Assembly: GCF_918697865.1 (NCBI RefSeq)
Contig: NZ_CAKKMV010000013.1
Location: forward strand, 123,971-187,970
Direction: 5' to 3'
Source: Massilia sp. Bi118
Lineage (GTDB): Bacteria > Pseudomonadota > Gammaproteobacteria > Burkholderiales > Burkholderiaceae_D
DNA length: 64,000 nt
Shown: positions 26,129-35,318 of the stretch, in pieces
How the letters are laid out: every line of letters begins with the position of its first letter
Position numbering within the stretch: the stretch's first letter is position 1
The notes under the pieces: model-generated
Databases searched by the model: none
What the model was told of the DNA's origin: nothing
The model's input: only the letters and a program-made list of their open reading frames with translations
Position numbers and translations under genes: made by a program

Positions 26129-26896
26129 TCAGTGTTGCAATAGCGTGGGCGCGTACGTCTTCAGGAAGAATACCAGTGTGATGCAGGCGGTGGCGCATAG
26201 CGTCAACGCGCGGATCACGTTCGCCGGCGCGCGCTTGCCGAGGTGCGCGCCGCCGTAGCCGCCGATGACGGCGCCCGCCAGCATGGCCAGGGTTTCCGGC
26301 CAGCGCACCGCGCCGGCCACGATGAAGGCCAGCACCGCCACCGCGTTCGCCGCGCTGACCAGCAAGGTGCGCGGCGCGTTCAGTCGTTTTATATCGCTGT
26401 TGTCCAGCAGCCCCCACACCGCGATCATCATGATCCCGACCGCGCCGCCGAAATAGCCGCCGTAGATCCCAAGCCCGAACTGCACCGCCAGCACCGCATG
26501 GGCGTGGATGTGCCAGCGTGCGCGCAGCGCCTCGCCGATGCGCCGGCCGAAGGCGAGCGCCAGGGAGGCCACCAGCAGCAGCCAGGGCAGCACGAAGGTA
26601 AAGGCCGCCGACGAGGTCCGCAGCAGCAGGAGGGCGCCCACCAGGCCGCCGCACAGGGTGGCCGCCAGCAGGGCGCGCATCGGCACGGCGCCGACGGAGC
26701 TGGCGCCGTCGCGGTAGGCCCAGGCGCTGGCCAGCCCGCCCGGGAACAGGGCCACCGTGCTGGAAGTGTTCGCCTGTACCGGAGGCACGCCGGCCGCGAT
26801 CAGCGCCGGCAGGCTGACGAAGGAACCGCCACCGGCCAGCGCATTCATCGCCCCGGCCACCATTCCTGCAGAAAAGGTCATGATCATCGCATTCAT
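26129..26896 (-). CDS. TSUP (TauE/SafE) family permease
   Basis: A 255-residue membrane protein with about eight helices and the characteristic paired repeats (AGMVAGAMNALAGGGSFVSL near the N-terminus and FGLGIYGGYFGGAVGIMMIA in the middle). Members export sulfur-containing anions such as sulfite or sulfoacetate. The start at 26896 is the family start; the frame is open upstream into the multicopper oxidase antisense. It lies 74 bp downstream of that oxidase gene on the same strand and could be the last gene of the copper operon, but a copper link is not known. Confidence 0.85.
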   Translation of the reverse strand: MNAMIMTFSAGMVAGAMNALAGGGSFVSLPALIAAGVPPVQANTSSTVALFPGGLASAWAYRDGASSVGAVPMRALLAATLCGGLVGALLLLRTSSAAFTFVLPWLLLVASLALAFGRRIGEALRARWHIHAHAVLAVQFGLGIYGGYFGGAVGIMMIAVWGLLDNSDIKRLNAPRTLLVSAANAVAVLAFIVAGAVRWPETLAMLAGAVIGGYGGAHLGKRAPANVIRALTLCATACITLVFFLKTYAPTLLQH

Positions 26897-26970
26897 GTGC
26901 CGATCATAGGGGCCGGGTGCCTTGTCCGCAATCCGGCAATTCCGGCCCCAGCCTTCGGATATGCCGAAGG

Positions 26971-28350
26971 CTAATGCCCGCCGTGGCCGCCGCCGCGCTT
27001 GACCGTGGCCACCGGCTCCCCGGGCGCCGCCGCCGTCGCCGGGGCGCGGACCAGCTCCGGCGTCGCGCCGGCCCACGCCTGAGCCACCGTGCCCTGCGGG
27101 TGCCTGTACCAGCCCGGATCGCGGAAATCGCCGCGCGCCAGGCCTTCGCGCACCTTGATCATCGTGAACATGCCGCCCATTTCGATCTCGCCGAAGGGGC
27201 CTTTGCCGTCCATCATTGGCAGGGTGTTTTCGGGCAGGGGCATGCGCATGCCGCCCATGGAGCCGCCTTTTTCGCCCATCACCATGTAGCCGGGCACCAG
27301 GTCGTTGATCTTCCTGGCCACGCCGCTGTGGTCGACGCCGATCAGGTTCGGCACGCCGTGGCCCATCGCATTCATCGTGTGGTGGGATTTGTGGCAATGG
27401 AAGGCCCAGTCGCCCGGCGCGTCGGCGATGAATTCGATGGCCCGCATCTGGCCCACGCCGATGTCGACGGTGACTTCCGGCCAGCGCGCGGCGGGCGGGA
27501 TCCAGCCGCCGTCGGTGCCCGTGATCTCGAAGCGGTGGCCGTGGATGTGGAAGGGGTGGTTGGTCATCGACAGGTTGCCGATGCGGATGCGCACGCGGTC
27601 GTCTTTCCTCACCACCATCGGGTCCGTGCCGGGGAAGGCGCGGCTGTTGATGGTCCAGATATTCTGTTCCAGCATCGTGTTGACGTTCGGCGTGTAGCTG
27701 CCCGGATCGATGTCGTAGGCGTTCAGCAGGAACACGAAGTCGCGGTCCACCGCATGCTGGCGCGGGTCCTTCGGGTGGGTCACCCAGGAACCCATCATGC
27801 CCATGCCGATCTGCGCCATCTCGTCGGCGTGCGGGTGGTACATGAAGGTGCCGGCGTAGCGCGCGACGAACTCGTACACATAAGTCTTGCCAGGTTCGAT
27901 GCGCGGCTGCGTCAGGCCCGCCACGCCGTCCATCCCGTTCGGCAGCAACTGGCCGTGCCAGTGGACGCTGGTCGCTTCCGGCAGTTTATTCGTGACGAAG
28001 ATGCGCACGCGGTCGCCCTCGACCACCTCGATGGTCGGACCTGGACTCTGGCCGTTGTAGCCCCACAAATTCGCCTTCATGCCGGGCGCGATCTCGCGCA
28101 CCACGGGCTCGGCGACCAGGTGGAATTCCTTGACGCCGTCCTTCATGCGCCAGGGCAGGGTCCAGCCGTTCAAGGTGACGACCGGGTTGTAGGGGCGGCC
28201 GTTCGGCGGCACCAGCGGCGGCGCGGTGCCGGCCGAGCTCTGGACCGGGGCTTCGGGGATGGCGGCGGCGGCCGCCTTGCCGACCAGCGAGGCGCCAAGC
28301 ATGGCGGCGCCCGCACCGGCTCCGGTGATGAAATTCCTGCGCGATGTCAT
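26971..28350 (-). CDS. Multicopper oxidase (copper tolerance type)
   Basis: A 459-residue Tat-exported multicopper oxidase. The signal is MTSRRNFITGAGAGAAM. The copper ligands are complete: HWHG and HPHADE for the type 2/3 cluster, HPFHIHGH, and HCHKSHHTMNAMGHG with the type 1 cysteine and histidines. A Met-rich stretch (GGSMGGMRMPLPENTLPMM) and a C-terminal GGGHGGH tail could bind extra copper. Such enzymes oxidise Cu(I) to Cu(II) in the periplasm. The ATG overlaps the end of the TolC-type gene by 4 bp, so it belongs to that operon. Confidence 0.92.
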   Translation of the reverse strand: MTSRRNFITGAGAGAAMLGASLVGKAAAAAIPEAPVQSSAGTAPPLVPPNGRPYNPVVTLNGWTLPWRMKDGVKEFHLVAEPVVREIAPGMKANLWGYNGQSPGPTIEVVEGDRVRIFVTNKLPEATSVHWHGQLLPNGMDGVAGLTQPRIEPGKTYVYEFVARYAGTFMYHPHADEMAQIGMGMMGSWVTHPKDPRQHAVDRDFVFLLNAYDIDPGSYTPNVNTMLEQNIWTINSRAFPGTDPMVVRKDDRVRIRIGNLSMTNHPFHIHGHRFEITGTDGGWIPPAARWPEVTVDIGVGQMRAIEFIADAPGDWAFHCHKSHHTMNAMGHGVPNLIGVDHSGVARKINDLVPGYMVMGEKGGSMGGMRMPLPENTLPMMDGKGPFGEIEMGGMFTMIKVREGLARGDFRDPGWYRHPQGTVAQAWAGATPELVRAPATAAAPGEPVATVKRGGGHGGH

Positions 28351-29747
28351 TCTGCGTGTTCCTTGTGTTCCTTGCGTTCCTGGTCCTGGTGCCTGCCGTG
28401 TTGCGCGCCGAGGCGCACGCCGAGCGCCGCCTCCAGCTGCGCATGCGCGGTCCAGAATTCCTTCAATGCCTCGATGTAGCCGGATACCGCGCCGGCCTGC
28501 TCGCGCGAATCGGCGAGCAGTTCCTGGGTCGACATCAGCATGCCGTTATAGCGCAGCAGGACCTCCTTCGAGATCCGCTTGCGCAGCGGGATGATGCGGT
28601 CGCGGTAGTGGGCGGCCAGGTCGTAGGCCGAGCGGTAATCGAGATAGCTTTCGCGCGCCTCGCTGCGCGCCGTCACGGCTGCCTGGGCCACGCGCTGCAC
28701 GGCCTGCATGTAGACGCCCTCGGCCCGCGCGACCCGCGCGCCGCCCCAGTCGAACAGGGGCAGTTCCAGCGTGAGCTCGTAGCCGCGCGCGCTCGGCGCA
28801 CCGGTCGTGGTCTCGTTCACGTAGCCGAGATCGAGCACGTTGACGAAGCGCGTCGTCTTCGTCAGCCCCAGATTCGCGGCGGTGGCTTGCGCATCCAGCT
28901 TCGCGGCCTGCACGTCGAGGCGCTGTTCGATGGCGATGCGTTCGATGTCCCGCAATTGCGCCGGCGAGGCAGGCAGCTCGGGCAGGTGCCCGGGCAGGCT
29001 GTATTGCGCATCCTTGCCCCACAGGCCGAGCAGGCGCGTGAGCTTCTCGCGCGCGGCCACGGCCTGCTTGCCGGCGCGGGCCAGCGCGGCCTGGGTTTCA
29101 AGGTGATAGAGCTGTTCGCGCGACAGGTCGAGCTGGCTCATGTTGCCGGTCTTCGCCATGCGTCCGGCCAGTTCGGCGCTGGCCTCGGCGGCGGCGTCCA
29201 CCTGGCGCGCGTAGTCCTGCGCCTGTCCGGCCGCCACCGCATCGACCCAGGCCAGGCGGGTGTCGCGCGCATGCTGCTCGATCTCGCGCGCGACTTCCAG
29301 TTTGACCTGCTCGAAGCGCCGGGCCTCGAGGCGGGACGCCAGCGGCAGTGTCAGCAACTGCACCAGGTTCATGGTGAAGGTGCGCTCGATGGCGAGGTCG
29401 CCGGCGTTCGATAAATGCTTGTAGGCGAGCACCGGATTCGGCAGCCGCCCGGCCTGGGCCAGGTCGGCCCGGGCGATGCCTACCTTCCAGTAGCTGGCCT
29501 GCAGGCCAGGGTTGGCCAGCACCGCGACCTTGACGGCATCGTCCATGCCCAGCGGCTGCGCCAGCGTGGCTTCTACCTGCCGCGCCAGTTCGCCCGCGGC
29601 GGCATCGTCGCGTGCGAGGCGGGGTTCGGCGCCGATGCGTTCGCGTGCGCTGGCGGCGACAGAAGAGAAGCCGCCATCCGGCGCCGCCGTCGTGCAGCCG
29701 GCCAGCACGGCCAGCGCCAGCGGCGCGCCCAGCGTCTTCAGCTTCAT
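28347..29747 (-). CDS. TolC/CusC-type outer-membrane efflux lipoprotein
   Basis: A 466-residue outer-membrane factor. The lipobox is LAGC at residues 15-18 (MKLKTLGAPLALAVLAGC). Two TolC-type coiled-coil repeats follow, with motifs ARADLAQAGRLPNPVLAYKH and ELPLFDWGGARVARAEGVY. The C-terminus is His/Glu/Lys-rich (QHGRHQDQERKEHKEHAE). It is coupled by 4-bp overlaps to the metal-binding protein gene before it and the multicopper oxidase after it. No RND pump or adaptor is next to it, which is unusual for a channel of this type. The start at 29747 gives the lipoprotein signal. Confidence 0.88.
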   Translation of the reverse strand: MKLKTLGAPLALAVLAGCTTAAPDGGFSSVAASARERIGAEPRLARDDAAAGELARQVEATLAQPLGMDDAVKVAVLANPGLQASYWKVGIARADLAQAGRLPNPVLAYKHLSNAGDLAIERTFTMNLVQLLTLPLASRLEARRFEQVKLEVAREIEQHARDTRLAWVDAVAAGQAQDYARQVDAAAEASAELAGRMAKTGNMSQLDLSREQLYHLETQAALARAGKQAVAAREKLTRLLGLWGKDAQYSLPGHLPELPASPAQLRDIERIAIEQRLDVQAAKLDAQATAANLGLTKTTRFVNVLDLGYVNETTTGAPSARGYELTLELPLFDWGGARVARAEGVYMQAVQRVAQAAVTARSEARESYLDYRSAYDLAAHYRDRIIPLRKRISKEVLLRYNGMLMSTQELLADSREQAGAVSGYIEALKEFWTAHAQLEAALGVRLGAQHGRHQDQERKEHKEHAE

Positions 29748-30223
29748 GGCGCCTCCTTGGCCTTTTTCATCTTGTCCTTGCAGCAGCAGGACTCGCAACC
29801 GGCGCCGCAGCAGGACATCTTGTCCTGGCCCGACTTGTCGCTGGACATGCATTGCATCCCCTTGTCCTTGTCGCCGCCGGGCGCGCACATGGCCGGGCTG
29901 TCCTTCTTGTCCATGTTCATGCCCTGCATGGCCGCGTGATCGTGCATGGCGTGGCCCGCATGCGGATCGGCGGCCTGGCTGGCCATCGGTTTCATGGTCA
30001 GCGCCATCGAGTTGGTGGCGGCGACGGTCTGGTTGCTCTTGACCCAGCTGGCGTCGGGCGTCGACGCAGGCGCGGCCTCGGCAGGCTTGGCCAGGGGAGA
30101 CTGGTAGCTGGTGGCGGGTACGGATGCTTGTGGATCGGCCGCTTGCTGGGCGTGGACGTGAACGCTGGACACGGCCAGCAGCAGGCAGGCGGCGGCGCGC
30201 GCCAATGGGTATTGGATCTTCAT
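29744..30223 (-). CDS. Periplasmic Met/His/Cys-rich putative copper-binding protein
   Basis: A 159-residue secreted protein: signal peptide (MKIQYPLARAAACLLLAVSS, cleavage near VHAQ), a middle region without recognisable domain, and a C-terminal third packed with metal ligands (HAGHAMHDHAAMQGMNMDKK, then MSCCGAGCESCCCKDKMKKA). Mixed soft ligands suggest Cu(I) sequestration or delivery to the oxidase. No named family was recognised. Its stop overlaps the TolC-type start (ATGA), so its expression is coupled to the copper genes. Confidence 0.7.
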   Translation of the reverse strand: MKIQYPLARAAACLLLAVSSVHVHAQQAADPQASVPATSYQSPLAKPAEAAPASTPDASWVKSNQTVAATNSMALTMKPMASQAADPHAGHAMHDHAAMQGMNMDKKDSPAMCAPGGDKDKGMQCMSSDKSGQDKMSCCGAGCESCCCKDKMKKAKEAP

Positions 30224-30284
30224 GGATTCCTCTTTGAATCAAGCGTGATGTCAGCCGTCAGCCGGAAGGCGACGGCGCGCGGTA

Positions 30285-30680
30285 TCAGGCGAGGAGGGTG
30301 CTGGGAGGCCGTTCGGGCAGGACGGGATCGACGCTGGGCAGATGCCCGGCGCGGAAGGGAATCGGGGTGGTGGAAGGCGGCGCAAGCGCCAGTCCAGCAG
30401 GCAGGCTGGAAGCCATCGCCGCGCCGACGCAGCAGGCGGCGCAGGCGCCGCACTTGCCCTTGTCGTGCTGGCCGGCGTCACCATCGTGCATGGAAGAAGC
30501 CTTGGCAATGTGATCCTTCGCCATCTGCTGGTGGCAGGGCGGCAGTTCCGTAGCCGGCGCCGCGTGTGCAGCCAGCGATGCGTTCACGACGCGCGGCAGC
30601 ATGCTTGCCGAAGCGAATGCCTGGAAGGGCAGCGCCAGCATCAGGAAGCAGACCACGAGCGATCGGAGGATGGATTTCAC
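30285..30680 (-). CDS. Small secreted Cys/His-rich protein, DUF2946-like
   Basis: A 131-residue protein with a signal peptide (MKSILRSLVVCFLMLALPFQ, AFA site), a spaced ligand set CHQQM, MHDGDAGQHD and the motif KCGACAACC, and a Pro-rich C-terminus. The cysteine pattern and its place at the head of a copper cluster resemble DUF2946-type proteins. It is 61 bp upstream of the Met/His/Cys-rich protein gene and probably the first gene of the operon. No promoter could be assigned with confidence in the 118 bp upstream. Confidence 0.65.
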   Translation of the reverse strand: MKSILRSLVVCFLMLALPFQAFASASMLPRVVNASLAAHAAPATELPPCHQQMAKDHIAKASSMHDGDAGQHDKGKCGACAACCVGAAMASSLPAGLALAPPSTTPIPFRAGHLPSVDPVLPERPPSTLLA

Positions 30681-30798
30681 GGCTTCATTCTAGCACGCGT
30701 GACAAGCCGGCTGGCGTGACGCGGCCATGGCCGTGATAGCATTATTCCAAGCATCGCCATCGTCCACGGAGGCATACAAGATGAGTCCAGCGGCCTTG

Positions 30799-31746
30799 TC
30801 AGGCCATCGCCGAGCGCAGTGCGCCCGATTCGAAATAGATTTGCTTGATCGAGGGGTAGAGCGCCGCCACCGATTTCTCGAGCCGGTCGATCACGTCCTC
30901 CACCTCGTCGATGCGCATGCCCCGACGGAACTTGACGGCGGCCGTCAACAGTACCTCGTCTGGGCCCAGTTGCATGCTTTGCAGGTTGCCGACTTCCTGG
31001 ATGTCCGGGTCGCGCTCGAACACGCTGCGTACTTTTCGAATGGCCTCGGGGCTGATGCTTTCGCCGACCAGCAGGTCGCCGGTTTCCCGCGCCAGCGTAA
31101 AGGCGGCGCCCACCAGCAGCAGGCCGATCAAGATCGACGCGACCGGATCGATGTAGGGGTTGTCGAGTGCATGGCCGATGGCGATCCCGAGTCCGGCGAT
31201 GAGCAGGCCGATCAGCGCAGCCGAGTCTTCGATGAACACGGTAAACACCGACGCATCCTTGCTGGCGCGCATGGTCTGCCAGAGCGAGGCGCCCGGCTTT
31301 CGTCGTTCGTTGAGCGTTTTGCGGGAGAGGTTCCAGCTATAGCCTTCGAACAGGGCGGAAACACCCAGCACGACATAGTTCCACCTAGGGTCGGTCAGGG
31401 GTTCGGGATGTCGCAATGCTTCATAGCCATGGTAGATCGAGAGGCCACCGCCAAGCGAAAAGACGGACATTGCCACGATCAGGGCCCAGAAATACATTTC
31501 CTTGCCGTAGCCGAAAGGATGCTTGGCGTCGGCCGGCTTGGCGCTGTTGTGCTCTCCGAGCAGGAGCAGCAATTCGTTGCCGGTATCCACCGCCGAGTGG
31601 ATGCCCTCGGCCATCATGGCGGCGCTGCCCGTGATGGCGGCGACGATGAATTTGCTGACGGCGATGCCGAGATTGGCGACGATGGCCGCATAGATCACCT
31701 TCAGCGAGCCGCTTTTCTTTTCCTCCTGGTCCTGCCCGGTCGTCAT
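30799..31746 (-). CDS. Cation diffusion facilitator family transporter
   Basis: A 315-residue CDF transporter. About six helices carry the expected metal-site pattern: AMMAEGIHSAVDTGNELLLL in helix 2 and VFIEDSAALIGLLIAGLGIA in helix 5, followed by a short cytoplasmic C-terminal domain. The helix 2 site has H-S-x-x-D in place of the zinc-type HxxxD, as in the group annotated as iron or manganese exporters; the metal cannot be fixed by eye. The start at 31746 (MTTGQD) is preferred to 31812. It is 84 bp from the divergent Pat gene. Confidence 0.85.
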   Translation of the reverse strand: MTTGQDQEEKKSGSLKVIYAAIVANLGIAVSKFIVAAITGSAAMMAEGIHSAVDTGNELLLLLGEHNSAKPADAKHPFGYGKEMYFWALIVAMSVFSLGGGLSIYHGYEALRHPEPLTDPRWNYVVLGVSALFEGYSWNLSRKTLNERRKPGASLWQTMRASKDASVFTVFIEDSAALIGLLIAGLGIAIGHALDNPYIDPVASILIGLLLVGAAFTLARETGDLLVGESISPEAIRKVRSVFERDPDIQEVGNLQSMQLGPDEVLLTAAVKFRRGMRIDEVEDVIDRLEKSVAALYPSIKQIYFESGALRSAMA

Positions 31747-31829
31747 GTCCTGGTCCTGTGCCTTGTTTTCTGTTGGGACCAGTGTAGCCAATTCGACACC
31801 ATCGGCTTGCACGGCTGGGGGAGCCCGGC

Positions 31830-34508
31830 ATGAGCGTCCGTAACCTGCGCCAGCTGTTCGCGCCCAGGTCCGTGGCCCTGGTCGGCGCCACCGAACGCCC
31901 GGGCAGCGTCGGCGCCACCATGCTGCGCAACCTGCGCGAAGGCGGTTTCAAGGGCCAGGTGTATCCGGTCAACCCGAAGTACGACAGCATCGGCGGCCTG
32001 CGCGCCTGGCCCGACGTCGCCAGCCTGCCGGCGGCGCCGGAACTCGCGATCATCTGTACCCCGCCGCACACCGTACCCGGCATCGTGCGCGCGCTCGGCG
32101 AACTGGGCACCCGCGCCGCCATCGTGATGAGCGCCGGCGTCGCCACCGGCCGCGACGCGCGCGGGCGCAGCCTGAAGCAGGCGATGCTGGATGCGGCCAA
32201 TCCCTATTTGCTGCGCATCCTCGGCGCCAACAGCGCGGGCCTGCTGGCGCCGGGTGTCAAGCTGAACGCCAGCATTGCCGCGGGCGGGGCCACGCCGGGG
32301 CGGATCGCCTTCGTGTCGGAATCGGGTGCGCTGATGACCGGGGTGCTGGACTGGGCGCGCACGCGCGGCATCGGCTTTTCCAGCTTCGTCTCGCTGGGCG
32401 AATCCGCCGACGTGGACTTCGGCGATGTGCTCGACTACCTGGCCAGCGACGGCGGCACCAGCGCCATCCTGCTGCACGTCGAGAGCCTGCGCTATGCGCG
32501 CAAGTTCATGTCCGCGGCGCGGGCGGCGGCGCGCAGCAAGCCGACCCTGGTGCTGAAGGCCGGCCGTTCGCTGGAAGCTGCCACCGCCGGCGCCTGCCTG
32601 TCCGGCGTGCTGGCGACCCCGGACGACGTCTACGACGCCGCGATCCGGCGCGCTGGCATGCTGCGCGTGTACACCACCGAGCAGTTGTTCGCGGCGGTCG
32701 AAACCCTGGCGCGCGCCAAGCCCCTGTACGGCGAGCGCCTCGCCATCCTCGGCAACGGCGCCGGGCCGGTGGTGCTGGCGCTGGACGCGCTGCAGTACGG
32801 CGGCGGCCATGCGGCCGTGCTGCAGGAGGACACCGTGCGAAAACTGCGCGACATGGTGCCGGAATGGCGCGGCGACGGTCCGCTCAACCTGCGCGGCGAC
32901 GCCCCGCCCGAGCGCTACCACGACGTCATCGAAGTCCTGCTGCAGGATTCCGGCGCCAACGCCGTGCTGATGATCCACGCGCCGAACGCGGTGGTGGACC
33001 CGGCTGACGTGGCGCGCGCGGTGGCGCCGCTGGCCAAGGCGTCGTCCCGCAATGTGCTGGGCTGCTGGCTGGGCGTGCAGTCGGTGCTGGAGGCGCGCAC
33101 CATTGCCGCGGATGCCGGCATGCCGGCCTACCGCACGCCCGAAGATGCCGTGAATGGCTTCCTGCAGATCGTGCATTATCGCGAGAGCCAGAGCCTGCTG
33201 ATGCAGGTGCCGGCCTCGGTCGGCGACGGCGAGCCTGACAGGGAGAAGGCGCGGCGCCTGGTGCGCGAGGCGCTGGCGAAGGGCCGCTACATGCTGGCCG
33301 ACCCGGACACCAAGGCCATCCTCGAAGCCTACGGCATCCCGGTGGTGCCGACCCGCGCCGCCGCCACGCCCGAGGACGCGGTGCGCGCGGCCGGCGAGAT
33401 CGGCTATCCGGTGGCGGTGAAAATCCTGTCGCCGGATGTGGCGCAGAAGAGCGACGTCGGCGGCGTCACGCTTGACCTCGACAACGCGGAAGCGGTGCTG
33501 GCCGCGGCCGAGCGCATGCGCCGCCGCCTGGCCGAGCTGCAGCCGGGCGCGCGCCTGGAAGGCTTCATCGTGCAGGCGATGGCGCGGAATCCCGAAGCCC
33601 ACGAGCTGATCGCGGGCGCCGCCACCGACCCCGTGTTCGGACCGGTGATCCTGTTCGGCCAGGGCGGCCTCGCGGTCGAAGCAGCGGCCGACCACGCGGT
33701 GGCGCTGCCGCCGCTGAACACGGTGCTGGCGCAGGAACTGGTAGCGCGTACCCGTGTTGCGCGCCTGCTCGAGGGCTACCGCAATCACCCGAAGGCGGAC
33801 ATGGCCGCGATCGAGGCGGTGCTGGTGCAGGTCTCGCGCCTCGTCGCCGACGTGCCGGAGATCGTCGAACTGGACATCAACCCGCTGCTGGCCGACAGCC
33901 GCGGCGCCGTGGTGCTGGACGCGCGCATGCGCATCGCCATGGCCGACCGCTCGGGCTCCACGCTGGACCGGCTGGCGATCCGTCCCTATCCGGCCGAGCT
34001 GGAAGAGGTGCTGCCCTGGGCCGAAGGCACAGTGCTGCTGCGCCCGATCCGCCCCGAGGACGGCCCGGCCCACGTCGCCTTCTTCAATGCCCTCACGCCG
34101 GACGACGTCCGCTACCGCATGTTCGTGCGCGTGCGCGAGCTGCAGCCGGCCCAGCTGGCGCGCTTCACGCAGATCGACTACGACCGCGAGATGGCCTTCA
34201 TCGCCACCCGCCCCGGACCGGACGGCCATGACGAAACACTGGGCGTGGGCCGGGTAGTGGCGGACCCGGACAATATCAGCGCGGAGTTCGCGGTGACGGT
34301 GCGCTCGGACCTGAAGGGCAAAGGCCTGGGCCGCCTGCTGATGGACAAGCTGATCGCCTACTGCCGCGCGCGCGGCACCCGCGAGATCGTCGGCGAGGCG
34401 CTGCCGCAAAACGCGCCGGTGATCGGACTGGTGAAGAAACTGGGCTTTACGGTGGGGCCGCTGGACGAAGATGAGGGCGTGCGCAAGTTCTGGCTGAGCT
34501 TGCGCTGA
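31830..34508 (+). CDS. Bifunctional NDP-forming acyl-CoA synthetase-like protein / GNAT acetyltransferase (Pat)
   Basis: An 892-residue protein: CoA-binding domain (about 8-130, SVALVGATERPGSVGATMLR), succinyl-CoA-synthetase-like domain (to about 460), ATP-grasp domain (about 480-700, KAILEAYGIPVVPTRAA and GGVTLDLDNAEAV) and a C-terminal GNAT domain (about 730-890, VRSDLKGKGLGRLLMDKLIA). This is the Pat/YfiQ architecture, in which the GNAT domain acetylates lysines of targets such as acetyl-CoA synthetase while the synthetase part is usually inactive. Targets here are unknown. Confidence 0.92.
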   Translation: MSVRNLRQLFAPRSVALVGATERPGSVGATMLRNLREGGFKGQVYPVNPKYDSIGGLRAWPDVASLPAAPELAIICTPPHTVPGIVRALGELGTRAAIVMSAGVATGRDARGRSLKQAMLDAANPYLLRILGANSAGLLAPGVKLNASIAAGGATPGRIAFVSESGALMTGVLDWARTRGIGFSSFVSLGESADVDFGDVLDYLASDGGTSAILLHVESLRYARKFMSAARAAARSKPTLVLKAGRSLEAATAGACLSGVLATPDDVYDAAIRRAGMLRVYTTEQLFAAVETLARAKPLYGERLAILGNGAGPVVLALDALQYGGGHAAVLQEDTVRKLRDMVPEWRGDGPLNLRGDAPPERYHDVIEVLLQDSGANAVLMIHAPNAVVDPADVARAVAPLAKASSRNVLGCWLGVQSVLEARTIAADAGMPAYRTPEDAVNGFLQIVHYRESQSLLMQVPASVGDGEPDREKARRLVREALAKGRYMLADPDTKAILEAYGIPVVPTRAAATPEDAVRAAGEIGYPVAVKILSPDVAQKSDVGGVTLDLDNAEAVLAAAERMRRRLAELQPGARLEGFIVQAMARNPEAHELIAGAATDPVFGPVILFGQGGLAVEAAADHAVALPPLNTVLAQELVARTRVARLLEGYRNHPKADMAAIEAVLVQVSRLVADVPEIVELDINPLLADSRGAVVLDARMRIAMADRSGSTLDRLAIRPYPAELEEVLPWAEGTVLLRPIRPEDGPAHVAFFNALTPDDVRYRMFVRVRELQPAQLARFTQIDYDREMAFIATRPGPDGHDETLGVGRVVADPDNISAEFAVTVRSDLKGKGLGRLLMDKLIAYCRARGTREIVGEALPQNAPVIGLVKKLGFTVGPLDEDEGVRKFWLSLR

Positions 34509-34526
34509 GCGCGGCGGTGCCCGGAC

Positions 34527-35276
34527 TCAGCGTGCCTGCGCCCGCGCCGCATCCACGCGCCTGAACAAATCCGCGTTCAGCTTGCGCGAGTGCCCCGGCA
34601 TGTGCTTGCGGGTGCGCTCGATCTCCTGCAGTTCCGGCTCGGCGATGTGCGGCTTGCCGTTGGCGAGCGCCCAGATGGCCAGTTCGGCGCGCGCTTCCAG
34701 GCTGCCCGAGCGCTGGGCCGCGGCGGCGAACTGCGAGCCGGCTTCGTCCTGGCGGCCGGCCGCGGCGTAGGCCTGGCCGAGCAGGATGCCGACCTGCTCG
34801 GGGCGGAAGCCCGGCTGCTCGGCGGCCAGCGATTCCAGCAGCGCGATCGTGCCCGCCGTGTTGCCGCTGGCCAGGCGCGCGCGGGCGGCACCCAGGCGCA
34901 GTTCGGCATCGCGTGCGAAGGGCCCCTGCAGGCAGGCTTCGTATTGTTCGGCGGCCTTGGCGGCCTGGCCGGTTTCCAGCAGGGCCTTCGCCAGGCGCAT
35001 CTGGTTGTGCGCGGTCGGCGTCAGCTCGAAGGCGCGCTGCGCGTCGCGCACTTCGCGGCCCGGGTCCAGGGTGGCCTGCAGCGCACGGCCGGCCTTGGCC
35101 GCCGACTGGTCGAAGCGCGAGGCGGGCAGGAACACGGCGAAGAAGTAGACGATGCTGCCCAGCAGCGGGAAGATGAAGAGCACGAGCAGCCAGTACATTT
35201 CGCGTCCGGTACGCACGACGTGGATCGCGAAGAAGATGGCGACGAGGATGTGGAGGCCGATTCCGAAGATTTGCAT
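34527..35276 (-). CDS. Membrane-anchored TPR protein with PLDc_N domain
   Basis: A 249-residue protein. Two N-terminal helices (residues 5-25 and 28-50, LLVLFIFPLLGSIVYFFAVF) form a PLDc_N-type anchor, followed by tetratricopeptide-like repeats from about 75 to 225 (AHNQMRLAKALLETGQAAKA, VGILLGQAYAAAGRQDEAGS). No phospholipase active site is present. It is probably a scaffold on the inner face of the membrane. It is convergent with the Pat gene. Confidence 0.8.
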   Translation of the reverse strand: MQIFGIGLHILVAIFFAIHVVRTGREMYWLLVLFIFPLLGSIVYFFAVFLPASRFDQSAAKAGRALQATLDPGREVRDAQRAFELTPTAHNQMRLAKALLETGQAAKAAEQYEACLQGPFARDAELRLGAARARLASGNTAGTIALLESLAAEQPGFRPEQVGILLGQAYAAAGRQDEAGSQFAAAAQRSGSLEARAELAIWALANGKPHIAEPELQEIERTRKHMPGHSRKLNADLFRRVDAARAQAR

Positions 35277-35318
35277 GACGATAACTTGCTGGATGACAAT
35301 TTCGATAGCATAGCCGAT

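Noticed and set aside
30727..31833. Long plus-strand frame with GGAGG before an internal ATG at 30781
   Set aside because: Antisense of the CDF transporter over nearly all its length; the sequence is not protein-like.
31743..34409. 888-codon open frame on the minus strand
   Set aside because: Antisense of the Pat gene; no recognisable motif and extreme His/Arg/Gln composition.
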